Positions 33,332-42,759 of a stretch of 64,000 nt of DNA are shown here, piece by piece. Every line of letters starts with the position of its first letter. Position 1 is the stretch's first letter. A model generated the notes under the pieces. That model was not told the DNA's origin. It saw only the letters and a list, made by a program, of their open reading frames with translations, and searched no databases. Both the position numbers and the translations under genes were made by a program. The stretch is from an uncultured Oscillospiraceae bacterium (GTDB lineage: Bacteria > Bacillota > Clostridia > Oscillospirales > Ruminococcaceae), in the NCBI GenBank assembly GCA_910584715.1, contig CAJUAN010000006.1, positions 70,386 through 134,385 of the forward strand, given 5' to 3'.

Positions 33332-36300
33332 ATGAATAAAAAGCTTGTTCTGAATACTCTCAGAAGCGTAAAAAACACTAAGAGCCGATTTATAGCTATA
33401 ATGGCAATAATTGCCATAGGAAGCGGTTTTTTTGCGGGAGTAAAATCCGCAAGTCCCTCGATGAAAATGAGCGCGGCAGACTATTTGGAGAAACAAAACC
33501 TTGCAGATTTTCACCTTATGTCGGAGCTCGGTTTTGACGATGAAGATGTTTCCGCAATCAACGGCGCCGTTGAGGCGGACGGGCTGTATGCAGGGTTTTC
33601 CTCCGACCTGATGATGTCGGGGGTAGGGGATAACGACAGCATTGTCAAGGTCTATTCTTATGACCCGAAAAGTACGATAAATATTCCTTATATTACTGAG
33701 GGACGGCTTCCCGAGGCGGCGGGAGAGGTCTTTGCTGACGAAAGATTTTTTTCGGCAAGTTCTCCGGAAATAGGAGACGTTATTTCCCTGAGAACCGGCG
33801 ATGACCGCGAAATGGGGGATATTCTCGGCAGAACAGAGTATACCGTGGTAGGAAAGGGAATTTCTCCTATATACGTCGCTTTTGAGCGGGGCAGCGCTGC
33901 TATCGGAAACGGCACTATAAACGGTTGGCTGCTTGTTCCGGAGGAGAATTTTTCATATGATATCTATACTGATGTGTATATAAGTCTTTCGGAAACCGCC
34001 GGTATGGATCCGTACAGCAATGAGTACGAAAATATCATCTCACGTGATACGGATACGATGGAGGACTTTGCCGATGTTCAGATAGAACATCGTAAAGGCG
34101 TTATAAGCGATGAAGCCTATGTGGAAATAAACGACGCCAAGGCTAAAATTGAGGACGGCGAAAAAGAGATCGCCGACAACGAAAAAAAGATTGCTGACGC
34201 GGAACGTGACATTGTGGACGGCGAAACAAAGATTGCTGACAACGAAAAAAAGATTGCTGATGCGGAGGAGAAAATTAAGAACGGTCAGGAAGAGCTTACA
34301 AACGGCGAGATTAAGTACCAAGACGGTGAACGCGCTTTGAATTCCATAAACGCCGCTGTTGAATGGCTGAATGAGATCATTTCCGATTACGAAACAAATG
34401 CCGCAGCCGATGAAGCGGAAATTTCTGAAAAAATCAATTCATATCCGCAGAATGATTTTTTTGCAGTTGATGATACGTTAACTCAGCTTCTGACCGGATA
34501 TATGTCCATACCTGCGGCATATGACGACGGAACCAAAGCTGCCTGCCGGCAGGGATTGGAGCAGTACGGAGCAGGTCTTTCCACTCAGGCACGAGATACC
34601 GAAGCTATGCTTGCGGAGTCGAGGATACGGCTTGACAATGCCTCCGCGGATCTTGAAAACGCAAGAACCGGGGTTGCCAACGGTCGTAATGAGATCTCCA
34701 AGGCAAGGACAGATATTGCTGACGGTAAAAAGAAGATAGAGGACGGAAAAAAAGAGATTGCCGACGGAAAGAAAAAAATTGAAGAAGCTCGGCAGGAAAT
34801 AGCAGACGCGGAGCAGGAGCTCCACGATGAGATAGACGACGCGAAATGGTATGTTTTCGACCGTGACTTTAATCCGTCCTATTCAAGCTATGCCGAGGAC
34901 TGCGACAGAGTGGACGCGATAGCCGATGTTTTTCCCGTGTTCTTTATTCTTGTAGCCGCGCTCGTGTGCTGTACTACCATGACAAGAATGGTTGAGGAGC
35001 AGAGAACCCAGACAGGTACTCTCAAAGCGCTGGGCTACAGTAGGTACTCCATTATTTCCCAGTACATTCTGTACGCCCTTGCGGCAAGTATTCCCGGAGC
35101 GTTTATCGGTCTGCTTGTCGGCTTCAATTCACTTCCACCAATAATTTTCAAATGCTATCAGACAATGTACAGCCAGCCCTACCTTATAAATCCGTTCAGG
35201 TGGGACTATGCGGCAGGCTGTACAGTGGCTGCTTGCCTTTGCACCGGACTGTCGGCTCTTTATGCGAGCAGACTGGAGCTTGTGTCATGTCCTGCGCAGT
35301 TAATGCGTCCAAAACCGCCTAAAAACGGCAAAAGGATACTTCTTGAACGGGTTGTATTCATCTGGAAAAGACTGAAATTCACAACAAAAGTAACGTTCAG
35401 GAATCTTTTCCGCTACAAGGCGAGACTTCTTATGACGGTCATCGGAATAGCGGGCTGTACCGCTTTGCTGTTGGCAGGGTACGGCTTGCAGTATTCCATA
35501 ACGTCTATTGTGGACAAGCAGTACGGAGATATTTTTAAATATGACGCTATTGTTGCGGTGGATAAGGATGCGGACGATGACGATTATGCAGAGATATTGG
35601 ACGAATGCTTTTCCGATGGCATAGCTTCGGACCAAATGATCGCGCTTCAGGAAACTGTGGATATAAAAAGCAGCAGTGAAGAGTTGGAAACGTATCTTTT
35701 TGTACCAGATGATCCAAGTGAACTTGAAAGCTTCATTGATCTGCACGAGCGTAAAAGCAGGGAAAGGATTTCCTTGGGGGACGGTGTGGTTTTGGGTGAA
35801 AAGCTTGCCAGACTGCTTGGAGTAACAGCAGGAGACAGCATTTACTTTAACGACGGTTTCCCGGTAACTGTTGAGGCGGTGTGTGAGAACTATACCTTTA
35901 ATTACGCCTATATGACTGCTGAAACCTATGAAAAGTCGGGTTTTGACGAAGTTTTCAAAAGCAATATGATACTGTTGAACATAGACGGTTCCACGAATGA
36001 AAAGGAAGATATGCTTTCATCGCGGCTTGTGAAAAACGATTCGGTACTGGCAGTGTCGTTCTCTTCGGGCGGCGGTGGAAAGTTCCGCGATCTTGTGTCA
36101 AGTCTTTCGCTTATCATTGTGGTAATAATAGTATCCGCAGGAGCCCTTGCTTTTGTGGTACTGTTCAATCTGTCCAACATAAACATAAACGAACGCGTTC
36201 ACGAGCTTGCTACCATAAAGGTTCTCGGGTTTTACGACGGCGAGGTTGCGGCGTATGTGTACCGTGAAAATATCCTGTTGACGCTTATGGGAACTGTAGC

Positions 36301-36505
36301 TGGGCTTGGCTTGGGCGTTGCTCTGGAAAAGTTTGTCATAAAAACTGCGGAGGTTGATTCGGTGATGTTTTCCGCCGAGATACCCTGGTACTGCTTTTTA
36401 CAGGCGGCTCTGTTAACGTTTGTCTTTGCACTTGCGGTAAATATAACCCTTTACTTCAGGCTTAAAAAGATAGATATGGCAACGTCGCTTAAAGCGATCG
36501 AATAA
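33332..36505 (+). CDS. ABC transporter permease, FtsX domains and extracellular coiled coil
   Basis: A 1057-residue membrane protein. A transmembrane helix near residues 20-40 is followed by a large extracellular region. That region contains a coiled coil (about 265-500) built of near-repeats such as IADNEKKIADAE and IADGKKKIEDGKKE. Three helices with an FtsX domain follow (about 530-670), then a second extracellular part and a final FtsX-type helix bundle (about 920-1050). GAGGTGAG sets the ATG at 33332. The layout matches clostridial permeases with long periplasmic-type stalks. It forms the exporter with the upstream ATPase. Confidence 0.88.
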   Translation: MNKKLVLNTLRSVKNTKSRFIAIMAIIAIGSGFFAGVKSASPSMKMSAADYLEKQNLADFHLMSELGFDDEDVSAINGAVEADGLYAGFSSDLMMSGVGDNDSIVKVYSYDPKSTINIPYITEGRLPEAAGEVFADERFFSASSPEIGDVISLRTGDDREMGDILGRTEYTVVGKGISPIYVAFERGSAAIGNGTINGWLLVPEENFSYDIYTDVYISLSETAGMDPYSNEYENIISRDTDTMEDFADVQIEHRKGVISDEAYVEINDAKAKIEDGEKEIADNEKKIADAERDIVDGETKIADNEKKIADAEEKIKNGQEELTNGEIKYQDGERALNSINAAVEWLNEIISDYETNAAADEAEISEKINSYPQNDFFAVDDTLTQLLTGYMSIPAAYDDGTKAACRQGLEQYGAGLSTQARDTEAMLAESRIRLDNASADLENARTGVANGRNEISKARTDIADGKKKIEDGKKEIADGKKKIEEARQEIADAEQELHDEIDDAKWYVFDRDFNPSYSSYAEDCDRVDAIADVFPVFFILVAALVCCTTMTRMVEEQRTQTGTLKALGYSRYSIISQYILYALAASIPGAFIGLLVGFNSLPPIIFKCYQTMYSQPYLINPFRWDYAAGCTVAACLCTGLSALYASRLELVSCPAQLMRPKPPKNGKRILLERVVFIWKRLKFTTKVTFRNLFRYKARLLMTVIGIAGCTALLLAGYGLQYSITSIVDKQYGDIFKYDAIVAVDKDADDDDYAEILDECFSDGIASDQMIALQETVDIKSSSEELETYLFVPDDPSELESFIDLHERKSRERISLGDGVVLGEKLARLLGVTAGDSIYFNDGFPVTVEAVCENYTFNYAYMTAETYEKSGFDEVFKSNMILLNIDGSTNEKEDMLSSRLVKNDSVLAVSFSSGGGGKFRDLVSSLSLIIVVIIVSAGALAFVVLFNLSNININERVHELATIKVLGFYDGEVAAYVYRENILLTLMGTVAGLGLGVALEKFVIKTAEVDSVMFSAEIPWYCFLQAALLTFVFALAVNITLYFRLKKIDMATSLKAIE
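34175..34266 (+). repeat. 63-base repeat within the permease coiled coil
   Basis: GACAACGAAAAAAAGATTGC begins at 34175 and again at 34238, nearly identical for about 30 bases. The period of 63 bases equals 21 residues, three heptads, so the coiled coil grew by tandem duplication. Confidence 0.8.
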
Positions 36506-36510
36506 AAAGT

Positions 36511-36545
36511 ACGGCGGCAAATTCGGTTTGCCGTCGTTGTTTTGT
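36511..36545 (+). terminator. terminator after the ABC permease gene
   Basis: GGCGGCAAA pairs with TTTGCCGTC (one wobble), followed by GTTGTTTTGT. A moderate T-tail. Confidence 0.7.
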
Positions 36546-36552
36546 GCTGGGA

Positions 36553-37932
36553 TCACTGTTTGTTTAGTTCTTCAAGAAAGCTTTTATATGTTTCACTGTT
36601 CATAGAAGCTGGTGCAGTGTTGAAAATTACAGAAGAATTCATTAAAATTAATGTACACATATATTGTTCCGTTTCTCTTTCCGCAATGCCTAAATATCGT
36701 TTTATGCTTGAATCGTTATTTTTTTGTGGGGAGAGATATATTTTTAATATATTATCAAAATTTTGCGAAAATGGAATATTCATAACAGCAACGGGAAATT
36801 TATATTCGGGATAATTTGTAAACATCCATGAGGTAATAACGGCATATTCCGGTTTTTCGTCCTTTTTCCTATATGCGCCAAGCATACCGATTTCTCTGTC
36901 CTTATACATTAAAAGATAGTTGTCCAATAAATATTCCGGATTTGCAGAATTTTCCTTGCCTATGTCAAAATCAAAAAGAGTGATGTCTTCGCCTAAATCG
37001 CCGACACGGATAAGCGCGGGATATTTTTCATTTCCGATAATTACACAGTCATTGTCAAATATTATGCTCCAGTCAATTTCGCGCGGTTCTCCCGTAAGCT
37101 CGGGAATTTCGGGTATCCCGTCAAAATCATCATAAGGCACGTATTCGGCAAGAGGCATATTTTGTATAGTGTCGTCGGTGTCCAGTTTCATACACGTTAT
37201 TCCGTTTAGATCGTTATAAAATATGATCATAGTGCCGTTTTTGGTGACATAAGCTGTGCTGCTCAGCGATGATGAAAACGTCAGGTCGGCAGACGGTTCT
37301 CCGAAGCATTCAACGAGCTTTTCAGTGTCATTGGAATATTTGATATCGCCAAAGCTCCATTTGCACATAGAGGACATTGCTGCCGTTATTCCGATGATTA
37401 TTCCATACTTTTCTTCGGAATCTTCCCTCATCATAACCGCGATTTGAGCGCACATTTCATCGTCCATGCAGAGTTCTCCCGAGTAAATGCGGAAATCCTC
37501 TGTAATCTTTTCGCTCTTGCTGTCATAGTCTATCTTTACCGAAAATCCTTTCGGCAAAGCCATGATCATCATAGGCAGAGCAAAGCGGCTGTTGTTTATA
37601 CGGATATTTCGAAATGCTTCGTCAAGCTTCGCGGCGTTTTCGTCGGACATGATCTTTGCATCGGCACTGCTTGTAACATACTCGCTTAAAATGTTGTCGA
37701 TTATACCCTCGCCGAGCATATCTTTCGGTATGTACATTTTTGTGTCGTCGGAGATATCAGAAGATGTGACAGAATTATCCTCAGCAGCTTTTGCGGACGT
37801 GTTTTCTGCTGTAACAGCAGATGTTTCCGATGAGACGGTTGTTTCATCTCCGATATCGGCGTTGCTGCCCGAACACCCGGTAAGTATAGCCGCTGCGCAA
37901 AGTATGGGAACTATTCTCATTTTTTTGTTCAT
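36553..37932 (-). CDS. hypothetical lipoprotein
   Basis: A 459-residue exported protein, family not recognised. The signal peptide ends in lipobox LTGC (about Cys20), then comes a Ser/Thr/Glu-rich linker of about 45 residues and a mixed globular region. That region contains ALPMMIMALPKGFSVKIDYD, CAQIAVMMREDSEEKYGI and WSIIFDNDCVIIGNEKYP, without any catalytic motif that I can name. The end faces the terminator of the ABC genes. GGAGGATT precedes the ATG. It has its own promoter, so it is a single-gene unit. Confidence 0.8.
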   Translation of the reverse strand: MNKKMRIVPILCAAAILTGCSGSNADIGDETTVSSETSAVTAENTSAKAAEDNSVTSSDISDDTKMYIPKDMLGEGIIDNILSEYVTSSADAKIMSDENAAKLDEAFRNIRINNSRFALPMMIMALPKGFSVKIDYDSKSEKITEDFRIYSGELCMDDEMCAQIAVMMREDSEEKYGIIIGITAAMSSMCKWSFGDIKYSNDTEKLVECFGEPSADLTFSSSLSSTAYVTKNGTMIIFYNDLNGITCMKLDTDDTIQNMPLAEYVPYDDFDGIPEIPELTGEPREIDWSIIFDNDCVIIGNEKYPALIRVGDLGEDITLFDFDIGKENSANPEYLLDNYLLMYKDREIGMLGAYRKKDEKPEYAVITSWMFTNYPEYKFPVAVMNIPFSQNFDNILKIYLSPQKNNDSSIKRYLGIAERETEQYMCTLILMNSSVIFNTAPASMNSETYKSFLEELNKQ

Positions 37933-37991
37933 TATAGAATCCTCCTATTTTATGTTAGAGCTTGCTTATATATTTGGATTTTCTTAGAAAT

Positions 37992-38020
37992 ATTAAATCA
38001 TGTTTTTTATGATTTGTCAA
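37992..38020 (-). promoter_or_regulatory. promoter for the lipoprotein gene with palindromic spacer
   Basis: Minus strand TTGACA (38020-38015), 17 bases, TTTAAT (37997-37992). The spacer carries AATCAT-N7-ATGATT, an inverted repeat that could be an operator. Confidence 0.65.
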
Positions 38021-38078
38021 CCATTTTAATGCATAACTTTGATTTTAATTATGATTTTCGCGTATAGGCATATATTGC

Positions 38079-38107
38079 TTGACAAATTTGAAATGATAGT
38101 GTAATAT
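38079..38107 (+). promoter_or_regulatory. promoter for pyk
   Basis: TTGACA (38079-38084), 17 bases, TAATAT (38102-38107). Confidence 0.85.
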
Positions 38108-38163
38108 AAGTTGTATATGGTATAATTTTGCCTTTAAATCTGATTGCAAAGGAATGTGCTTGT

Positions 38164-39585
38164 ATGAGAAAAACAAAAATTGTATGTACAATAGGACCTG
38201 CTACCGATGATGATAAAATACTCCGCGAGATGATGCTTGCGGGTATGAACGTTGCCAGATTTAATTTTTCCCACGGGGACTATGATATCCATAAAAAACG
38301 CTTTGAACAGGTCACTCGTCTGCGTAAGGAATTGGGTATTCCTGTTGCGACAATGCTGGATACAAAAGGTCCTGAGATACGTCTCGGAAAGTTTGTTGAC
38401 AATAAGCCTGTCGAGATATACGACGGAGATTCCTTTACTCTTACAACCGAAGACATGCCGTGTACAGCGGAAAAAGCTTCAATTACGTTCAAGGGACTTC
38501 CAGCGGACGTTTCGGTGGGCACAAGAATACTCATAAACGACGGTGTTATAGAGCTTAAAGCTGAGAAGATTACCGCTACCGATATTGTCTGCAAAGTAAT
38601 TTCCGGAGGAACGCTTTCCAACAATAAGGGAGTCAACGTTCCCGGCGTGGAGCTTTCAATGCCGTATCTTTCCGAAAGAGACATGAGCGACCTTGAATTT
38701 GGCTCTAAGCTTGGATTTGATTTTATCGCCGCTTCATTTGTGCGTTCTTCGGCGGATATAAATTACTTAAAAAAATTTACAAAAAGCCTTGGTTGGAGTA
38801 CTCCAAGGATCATTGCAAAAATTGAAAATATGGACGGCGTGAACAATATTGACGAAATAATTGACGCTTCCGACGGAATTATGGTTGCACGCGGAGATAT
38901 GGGAGTCGAGATACCCTTTGAGCAAATACCCGCTATCCAAAAAGCGATTATCGAAAAGGGTTATCTTGCCGGAAAACAGGTTATTACCGCGACCCAGATG
39001 TTGGAGTCCATGATAACCAATCCACGCCCGACCCGTGCGGAGATAACTGATGTGGCAAACGCTATATACGACGGAACCTCTGCAATAATGCTTTCGGGAG
39101 AAACTGCTGCCGGTAAGCACCCCGTAGAAGCTGTGAGCACTATGGCTCTTATTGCCGAAACAACAGAAAAGGATATAAATTATATCAGCAGACTTTCAAA
39201 ACGTCCGATATCAATGGTCAAAAACCGAACTAACGCTATATCTCACGCCGCAGTAACTACTGCTCACGACATTGGCGCAAAGGCTGTAATAACCGTTACG
39301 AAGTCAGGTTCCACGGCAAGAAATCTTTCTAAGTTCCGTCCGTCTTGTATGATTATCGGTTGTACTCCAAGCGAGACTGTTCTCAGACAGATGAGCATGA
39401 GCTGGGGAGTCTATCCTGTTCTTATGGATGAAAAGGAAAGTACTGACGAATTGTTTGACTGTGCTGTAAAAGCTGCGGAAGCGGCAGGCTATATTTCAAA
39501 AGGAGACGTGGTCGTACTGACTGCGGGAATACCGCTTGGTGTGGCGGGTACTACTAATATGCTCAAGGTAGACGAAGTTGAATAG
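38164..39585 (+). CDS. pyk: pyruvate kinase
   Basis: Last step of glycolysis: PEP plus ADP to pyruvate plus ATP. MRKTKIVCTIGPATDD starts the TIM barrel. RFNFSHGDY carries substrate and K+ ligands, AKIENMDGVNNIDEII the catalytic lysine, and MVARGDMGVEIPFEQIP and TATQMLESMITNPRPTRAE the metal and ADP regions. The 473 residues end with the allosteric C domain and lack the extra PEP-utiliser domain seen in Bacillus. The ATG at 38164 follows AAAGGA by 10 bases; an upstream in-frame start at 38128 has no ribosome site. Confidence 0.96.
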   Translation: MRKTKIVCTIGPATDDDKILREMMLAGMNVARFNFSHGDYDIHKKRFEQVTRLRKELGIPVATMLDTKGPEIRLGKFVDNKPVEIYDGDSFTLTTEDMPCTAEKASITFKGLPADVSVGTRILINDGVIELKAEKITATDIVCKVISGGTLSNNKGVNVPGVELSMPYLSERDMSDLEFGSKLGFDFIAASFVRSSADINYLKKFTKSLGWSTPRIIAKIENMDGVNNIDEIIDASDGIMVARGDMGVEIPFEQIPAIQKAIIEKGYLAGKQVITATQMLESMITNPRPTRAEITDVANAIYDGTSAIMLSGETAAGKHPVEAVSTMALIAETTEKDINYISRLSKRPISMVKNRTNAISHAAVTTAHDIGAKAVITVTKSGSTARNLSKFRPSCMIIGCTPSETVLRQMSMSWGVYPVLMDEKESTDELFDCAVKAAEAAGYISKGDVVVLTAGIPLGVAGTTNMLKVDEVE

Positions 39586-39587
39586 AA

Positions 39588-39622
39588 AAATGCTCCCTGC
39601 ATCGGCGGGGAGCATTTTTATT
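39588..39622 (+). terminator. terminator after pyk
   Basis: AAAATGCTCCC pairs with GGGGAGCATTTTT around TGCATCGGC. Confidence 0.93.
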
Positions 39623-39638
39623 GATTTGAGTGTTTGAA

Positions 39639-39848
39639 TTATTCGTCGTCAAAATTTCCTGGAATATGGAGCTGCTTGACAGGGATACGTTTCAATGGGG
39701 AGTATATGTATTTGGGGCACGATGAATCTCCGTTTACAAGACCTCTTTTTTCACAGAGAACTTTTCCGCCGTCCTTAGCGCGAGTCCCGAAATTGCAGTA
39801 TTGACACTGTGGAGGGATATCTGCGCCGAAATATTTCTTTTTTGCCAT
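39639..39848 (-). CDS. small four-cysteine protein
   Basis: A 69-residue protein with CQYCNFGTRAKDGGKVLCEKRG and a further cysteine in DSSCPKYIYSP: four cysteines in C-x2-C ... C ... C spacing, likely a small zinc-binding or zinc-ribbon-like domain. Found as a hypothetical protein in clostridia; function unknown. The ATG at 39848 lies 9 bases after AAAGGA, while an ATG three codons upstream abuts that site. It is convergent with pyk. Confidence 0.75.
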   Translation of the reverse strand: MAKKKYFGADIPPQCQYCNFGTRAKDGGKVLCEKRGLVNGDSSCPKYIYSPLKRIPVKQLHIPGNFDDE

Positions 39849-39900
39849 AAGTAACATTCCTTTCTCAGAAAAAATTATTTACATCTTTATCACTATTATA

Positions 39901-40989
39901 TCATACTTTTTTCTTTTTTTCTATAGAAATATTTGATAATAATAAAATTGTCATAATTAACAAAAACAGCGTAGGAATTGGTGAACTTTGACGAACTTCC
40001 GTCACATTATGCACTATGGTCTGAATAAGTGGCGGATCGAAGATTTCTACATAAAGTTTACACAAAAAATATGAAATAAATGTTGCTAAAATTCTAAAAT
40101 AATAAAAACGTTTTGCAGACAAATTTCCTTTCAAGAAACCGTTGATCTGCATTAAAACGCAAATCCCTCCGAATGAAAGCAGAGAAGCGGCTAACGGCAT
40201 TAGACTGCGGTCTCCGCGGGACAGAGAAGAGATATTGCTTATCTCAATGACAGATCTTACTGCGGCGTTTGCGTCGCTGTACTTCATTCCCGTCAGGTCT
40301 GACAGTTTTTGGGAAATAAATACCAGCGCTCCCAATTTATCAAGGATACAGATAATTGTGGAAAAAAATACAATTATGGCGCATATGGAAAGCATTCCCT
40401 TTGCTCCGCCGTAAACCGAGCTTATAAGCTTTTCTGGTGACATATCAATCTTTACGGAGGTTTTGCTTTTGGGCGGAACGGGACGTCTGAATCCGCTTAC
40501 CGCAGCGATAACAAGATTTGAACTGATTATTGCAGCGAAAATTATCAGTCCGACCTTAACGCTTGAAAAAAGCTTTATTCCGGCTATACCGCAGATAAAC
40601 GCGGGACCTGCAAGATAACAGTAAGAAAGCATTTGTTCCGCAGTTCCCTTGTCTATCTTTCCGTTCTCGTATAGCTCCGACAGAAGTTTTGCTCCAACGG
40701 GGTATCCTCCGATGCTGCCGATAAGGAATACCGAAAAATATTCGGAAGGTATGCGGAATATGTGCCTTGAAATGAGTCCAAACGGCTTGCTGAGGACTGT
40801 ATAAAGATTCGAGGAAACTACGAAACCGGAAGCTATCATAAAAGCGTACAGCGACGGTATCATCACCTCAAAGCATATCCTTAGCGACTTCAGGACGGCT
40901 TCTCCCACGTCTTTGACGAAGACCACCAGTAAAACCATGTAGAGCACGGCCAGTACGCCTGCAATAAAATTTCCGAATTTCAATCTCAT
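39901..40989 (-). CDS. sporulation integral membrane protein YlbJ-like
   Basis: A polytopic membrane protein of 362 residues with about eight transmembrane helices. It has the nucleoside-recognition/gate domain pattern: IPSLYAFMIASGFVVSS, GSIGGYPVGAKLLSELYENG and CYLAGPAFICGIAG. YlbJ is needed for spore cortex formation in Bacillus; whether this organism sporulates is unknown. The ATG at 40989 follows CGGAG by 7 bases; a start 11 codons upstream has no ribosome site. It is divergent from yqfC. Confidence 0.82.
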   Translation of the reverse strand: MRLKFGNFIAGVLAVLYMVLLVVFVKDVGEAVLKSLRICFEVMIPSLYAFMIASGFVVSSNLYTVLSKPFGLISRHIFRIPSEYFSVFLIGSIGGYPVGAKLLSELYENGKIDKGTAEQMLSYCYLAGPAFICGIAGIKLFSSVKVGLIIFAAIISSNLVIAAVSGFRRPVPPKSKTSVKIDMSPEKLISSVYGGAKGMLSICAIIVFFSTIICILDKLGALVFISQKLSDLTGMKYSDANAAVRSVIEISNISSLSRGDRSLMPLAASLLSFGGICVLMQINGFLKGNLSAKRFYYFRILATFISYFLCKLYVEIFDPPLIQTIVHNVTEVRQSSPIPTLFLLIMTILLLSNISIEKKKKV

Positions 40990-41111
40990 ATTATCGCTCC
41001 GAGTTATATGTAAATTTTTCATTTGTTTATGGGTTTTTGTCCCGATAAAGTATATGAAAAAAAAAGCGGCAATATAATTTATTCAAGAGATTTTTTGAAA
41101 GGCGATGGAAA

Positions 41112-41441
41112 ATGAACAGCAAACTGAAAAGCAGATACGGTAGGATCGTCTCAAAATTTGTCAGGGACAAGGCGTACCTTAACACATACATGGCTCTTAC
41201 AGACAATACTCACATGGAAATAGAAAACTGTAAAAAGATATTGGAGTATAACGACGTTCGGGTGAAGATACGAACTGCTACGCTTATCGTCAGCATCTGG
41301 GGGAGCGGTTTAAGCATATCGGATTACAATACTGACGGCATAGTTGTGAACGGCAGCTTCTCTTCGGTGGAATTCGAGCCGTGCGGTCAAACCGGGCAGA
41401 CTGAACAGATTAAACAAAGTAAACCGTACGGAAAGTCGTAA
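41112..41441 (+). CDS. yqfC: sporulation protein YqfC
   Basis: A 109-residue member of the YabP/YqfC family: ENCKKILEYNDVRVKIRTAT, LIVSIWGSGLSISDYNTDGI and VNGSFSSVEFE. In Bacillus, yqfC is under the mother-cell sigma factor E and precedes yqfD, as here. The last 20 residues are Gln/Ser-rich and poorly conserved. GAAAGGCGATGG lies just ahead of the ATG. Confidence 0.87.
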   Translation: MNSKLKSRYGRIVSKFVRDKAYLNTYMALTDNTHMEIENCKKILEYNDVRVKIRTATLIVSIWGSGLSISDYNTDGIVVNGSFSSVEFEPCGQTGQTEQIKQSKPYGKS

Positions 41442-41461
41442 TGTAAAAGGAGGTATGCCAG

Positions 41462-42640
41462 ATGTTTGACAACATACGCGGGATAATAACTTTTGAAGCG
41501 GTGGCTCCGGAGCCCGAAGCCTTTGTAAATATGCTGCGGGAAAGTCCCGTATCGGTATCTGATATTAGGCTGGAGAGCGGAAAAATATACGGAGAAGTTT
41601 ACAGAGCTGATTTCGACGAGGTAAAAAGGACTGCCGAAAGACTTGGAGCGCAGATTTGCGTACATTCCAAAAAGGGCGGAGTATTTACTGTAAGAAAATA
41701 CCGCCGAAGAACCGGTATGCTTATAGGACTTGTTCTGGCTTTTGCTATGGTCGTGTACCTGTCCAATGTGGTCATGATCGTGGAGGTGTACGGCAACGAA
41801 ACGCTTACCGATAAACAGGTAATCTCGCTGCTCAGGGATCAGGGGATACGAATAGGCGCGTTTATACCTTCGGTGGATCTGAGGGAGGCTGAGAGACGGA
41901 TAGTGTCATCGTCAGACGATATCGCGTGGGTAGGTTTGCGATCCAAAGGGTGCAAAATACAGGCGGAAATAAGCGAGATAGGAGAGTTCCCCAATATCGT
42001 TCCCACATCTGTACCCTGTAATATTGTGTCGTCCCGCGACGCGCAGATAGTTGAAATAAAAAACGTGCATATGGGAATGCTTGTCAGAATGCTACACGAC
42101 GGAGTAAAAAAGGGTGATTTACTTATAAGCGGCACCGTTGACGACGGCAAGGGAGGAGTATATTTTGCTCATTCAATGGGAGAAGTGATAGGCAGATATA
42201 CGGAAAAGGCTGTTTTCAGGCAGGCCTTTGAGGACGAGCGCTTCGACTACGGCGAAAAGACAGTGAGAAAAAAGCTTTGTTTTTTCGGACTGGAGATACC
42301 TCTCTATATCGGAAAAAACAATTTCGGCAATTATGAGTACGACGAGGAAACGCGGTATGCCGAGCTGTGGGGGATAAAGTTCCCCGTGGGGATAATGACT
42401 GCCGAATATAAGACTTATGATATTGTGCCCGTAAGTTACAGTCCGGAGCAGGCGAAAGCTATTCTGGAGGACAAGATAAGTCTCTATGAGCACAATTTCT
42501 TTGACGGCGAGGACATAACCGTTATTGACAAGGAGGTCTTTTTTTCAGAGGACAGCGGAGAAGCAAAAGCCGTGGTAATATACACTCTCGAAAGCGATAT
42601 AGGCGTTACAAGAGAAATCATGGCAAAGCAGCCGTCGTAA
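41462..42640 (+). CDS. yqfD: sporulation protein YqfD
   Basis: A 392-residue membrane-anchored protein with one transmembrane helix near 80-100 (GMLIGLVLAFAMVVYLSNVV). A large outer domain follows, with VEVYGNETLTDKQVI and DIAWVGLRSKGCKIQAEISE, typical of the YqfD family (similar in design to FtsQ/POTRA-bearing proteins). Mutants in Bacillus are affected in sporulation. AAAGGAGG precedes the ATG. Pairs with yqfC 20 bases upstream. Confidence 0.88.
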   Translation: MFDNIRGIITFEAVAPEPEAFVNMLRESPVSVSDIRLESGKIYGEVYRADFDEVKRTAERLGAQICVHSKKGGVFTVRKYRRRTGMLIGLVLAFAMVVYLSNVVMIVEVYGNETLTDKQVISLLRDQGIRIGAFIPSVDLREAERRIVSSSDDIAWVGLRSKGCKIQAEISEIGEFPNIVPTSVPCNIVSSRDAQIVEIKNVHMGMLVRMLHDGVKKGDLLISGTVDDGKGGVYFAHSMGEVIGRYTEKAVFRQAFEDERFDYGEKTVRKKLCFFGLEIPLYIGKNNFGNYEYDEETRYAELWGIKFPVGIMTAEYKTYDIVPVSYSPEQAKAILEDKISLYEHNFFDGEDITVIDKEVFFSEDSGEAKAVVIYTLESDIGVTREIMAKQPS

Positions 42641-42710
42641 TACAAAAATTCGTGAAAACTTAAAAAGTCGTACAAAATGATGATTACCCCTTTTATTTTG
42701 GGAAAATATG

Positions 42711-42719
42711 TGTTATAAT
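42711..42719 (+). promoter_or_regulatory. extended -10 promoter for phoH
   Basis: TGT-TATAAT at 42711-42719 with only a weak T-rich -35. Probably drives phoH-ybeY-dgkA and perhaps era. Confidence 0.65.
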
Positions 42720-42759
42720 ATGATTATATATTCAGAATATTACTTGCAGAGGTGTACAA

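Noticed and set aside
34175..34800. CRISPR-like spaced repeats
   Set aside because: The repeats are in-frame coding repeats of a coiled coil with a 21-residue period. I saw no CRISPR array and no cas gene in the window.
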